Assembly (NCBI RefSeq): GCF_021130785.1
Contig: NC_060213.1
Span: 97,518,501 to 97,582,500 of the forward strand
Reading direction: 5' to 3'
Length of the DNA stretch: 64,000 nt
From: Homalodisca vitripennis
Lineage: Eukaryota; Arthropoda; Insecta; Hemiptera; Cicadellidae
Positions 54,301 to 57,300 of this stretch are shown piece after piece (within the stretch, counting starts at the first letter, position 1; every line of letters starts with the position of its first letter). Position numbers and translations under genes: made by a program. The notes below the pieces were generated by a model that saw only the letters and a program-made list of their open reading frames with translations, did not search any database and was not told the DNA's origin.

Positions 54301-57300
54301 GGAAATTCTATTCTTTGATTTCAGAAAAACTCGATTGTGTTCTTACTTAATACTGAAAACTCCCACACTATTTCTCTATACTGTACTTTATTTTCTATTT
54401 GTTCCTTAAATATCAGTCTTGAGCCTGTTTCCTCCTCCTCACAACATATTCCCTTAACCCATCTGTCCGATACAGTTTACTCTTGGCTTTCTTCCCTGTA
54501 TCCTTCCTTTCATGTTTCTCAACATATACCCTCTTTATGGTTTTTGTTAAATATAAAACAAAATTTAAAACACATCAGAGCTAAGACTAGGAAATTAAAA
54601 CCTAAAAATATAACATACGATGCTCAAAAACAAGACTTACAATAGAAACAACTCAGAAATGTTCAATTTATTCCTTGATTTCAGTCTCAAGTCCACCTAA
54701 ATAACTTGTTTTTTTTAACGATATATTATTTATACTATTAAGCGAGTAAGTATCATTTTCTATATTATGAAGCTCCAAGATATGACTAAACCATAATATA
54801 TAAATACAAATTGTTAAAAATTTTTAACTGCGGGTTTGGATTTGCCTCACAAACTACATCTATCAAAAGGAAACCAATGACATGAGAATTGAACAATATC
54901 CAAGAAATGACGAAAACAAGTACTGAAAATTTAACTAATTTAGATCTTCAATAGCAATTTATCAGTTTAAAATCATAATGACTGCAACAGAACAGAACTG
55001 TTTCACAACAGTTTGCCAGAGATTTGTTAAAGGTAAACAATACCAACTCACAGAAGGTTTGTTATCAGCAATATGTGCGAAGAGCTGCAGTAGTGCCAAC
55101 TTGTCGGACAGATCACACTGAGGTAACAGTGACACCAACGCCATTGCATGGTCATGTATTGGCTCTTTGGCTACTGCATAGATCTGCGGCAAAACTCTAC
55201 ACAGCGGGTAATTACCTGGAACATCCAGTTCATTGATTATTCTTGCAATGTAATTTATATTCAATTAATTAATTTTTCTGAAACACAGGCAAATTGTTCT
55301 TGCAAGCATTCCCAATCTATAATTATGGAGTGATGGTGAATAAACAACAGGAAAATATATAGCATTGTTTTTTTGTAATTCCTCTACATCTTTTATGTAG
55401 ATCTCATAAAAATCTTTGTTCTGAAAAAAAATATATATATGAGTCATTATTGTTTATACCCTACCCGGATAGTTAATAAAATAGAATGTAATATTCCCTG
55501 TCTTTATTCAGGATAGCCAAATATCATAGGATCATGCCTACTAATACATTGGATTAACCTGTATAGTTTAAAAGGATCTACTTACAAATACTTAACTATA
55601 TATGAAACAAAAATTGGATAAGTAAACAAACATACCAGATATGATGGAATCGATGATGAGCTGAATGTGCTTGGACAGCAGATCTGCGTTGTCTATCGCC
55701 GCCAAGGACAAGTAGGGAGCCATGTTGCGAGACAACTCCCGGTTGCCCTTGTGTAAAAACTTAACCGCAACCGGTAGAGCTCTCTTCATCACTTCTTTCT
55801 TGTTGTAATTCTGAACATGATTACATGATTTGGTTAGCTACATTTTTTCACCCAATAAAGCAAAATAATGAAGAAGTATCCATTGCATCCTTCTTTTAAA
55901 GTTTACTTTTGACGATGGAAGGGTTGTGAATGTAAGGATTTTTTCTGTCATTGTTTGTTGATACAAAATTGCCTAGGGTGGCGTCTGACCTTCTCTCACT
56001 AAGTAGATCGGTGTCTTCTCGGGTTATGGGTTTGATTAGGGGACATAGTCACCTGAGGAAGCATCTTCACAGAGTCGGTACCCTTCAGGAGAACCCGCAC
56101 TGTAGAATGTGTGACAAGCAGGAAGAAACTGCTGAACACCTGCTAATCAACTGTCCTGCAATAGCAAGGAAGCGGTACGCCATCTTTGGTAGTTTGGTGG
56201 CGAATTTCTCCAAGAGGACCTGATCGGTTGTTTTAGATGGTTTGTTGAAATGAAACCATAGACTGGTCGGCCTCATGGTGTGCTTCCGGGGTGTGCAAAA
56301 GGCCCTTGAGGCATGTGAATGGCAATAGGACGCCCCATTGAAGAAGAAGGGCCCCTACCACTGCGATGCTCATCGTGAAAACTGGTTCATCAATTTTTAA
56401 AATCAAGGCACCACTGCATCACTCGGCTTTCACTCATTATTCCTTAACCGTACACATCACAAATCTGGCAATAAATTTCAATTGGTTTGTGATTTTTCAC
56501 CAACAAAAACCTTATCACAGATCACACTTCACAACTGGCGGGATTTTCAATTGCAGCGCCAATGCCAATTTCAACACTCCACTATCAGCGATTGCATAAC
56601 CATATGCATCACTCTTGACTTGCTTTTAAATGGGAGCATTTACAATGTGAAAAAGACGTAGATGTTTTATACTACAACATGATAAGGAAACGTTATCATA
56701 TAAAATAATGATTTTATGATGTTTCATGACTTACAAAGATTAAAACAAAAGGCCGGCTACGGATATCCAAAATCTAAACATTACTAAAGAGTAACTGGTC
56801 CAGAGTGAGTGTTTCAGTTTTATGCATTAATTTTGATAGCGTAATTTCAACATCTATATCTTGATATTGATTGGTTTATTACAAAATACAATTCAGAGTT
56901 AACTACGGTGCATTAAGCTCAGTCTACTTTTTGAACATGGTAAACAATAGTAATATAATGAATCATATGTTTGCTTGGAAATCAAACAAGATAAGAAAAT
57001 AATACTTCATGATATATTAAAATGGTTATCTAACCAAGTAAATTATTAGTAAGAATAATTTTAACATGGATGACATTAATCAGTCTGCATTAATGAAAAG
57101 TATTAATCACAACAATTACTGACAATTATAATGATATTTTTCTTTTAACTGATTGATAAATTTAAATAAATTAAATAGACAAAGAACAATTGCTCAAAGA
57201 ACATTTGCAAAATCGGTCATATGACATAACATTCAAAAGTTTAACTTACACGTTCTCCAATACAAAAAAATTTAAACTCACATATTTAAATATAAAAGTA

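Noticed and set aside
54337..54645. 102-codon open frame in a melted intron.
   Set aside because: No recognisable motif, AT-driven composition, and no splice or start context. It is on the strand opposite melted.
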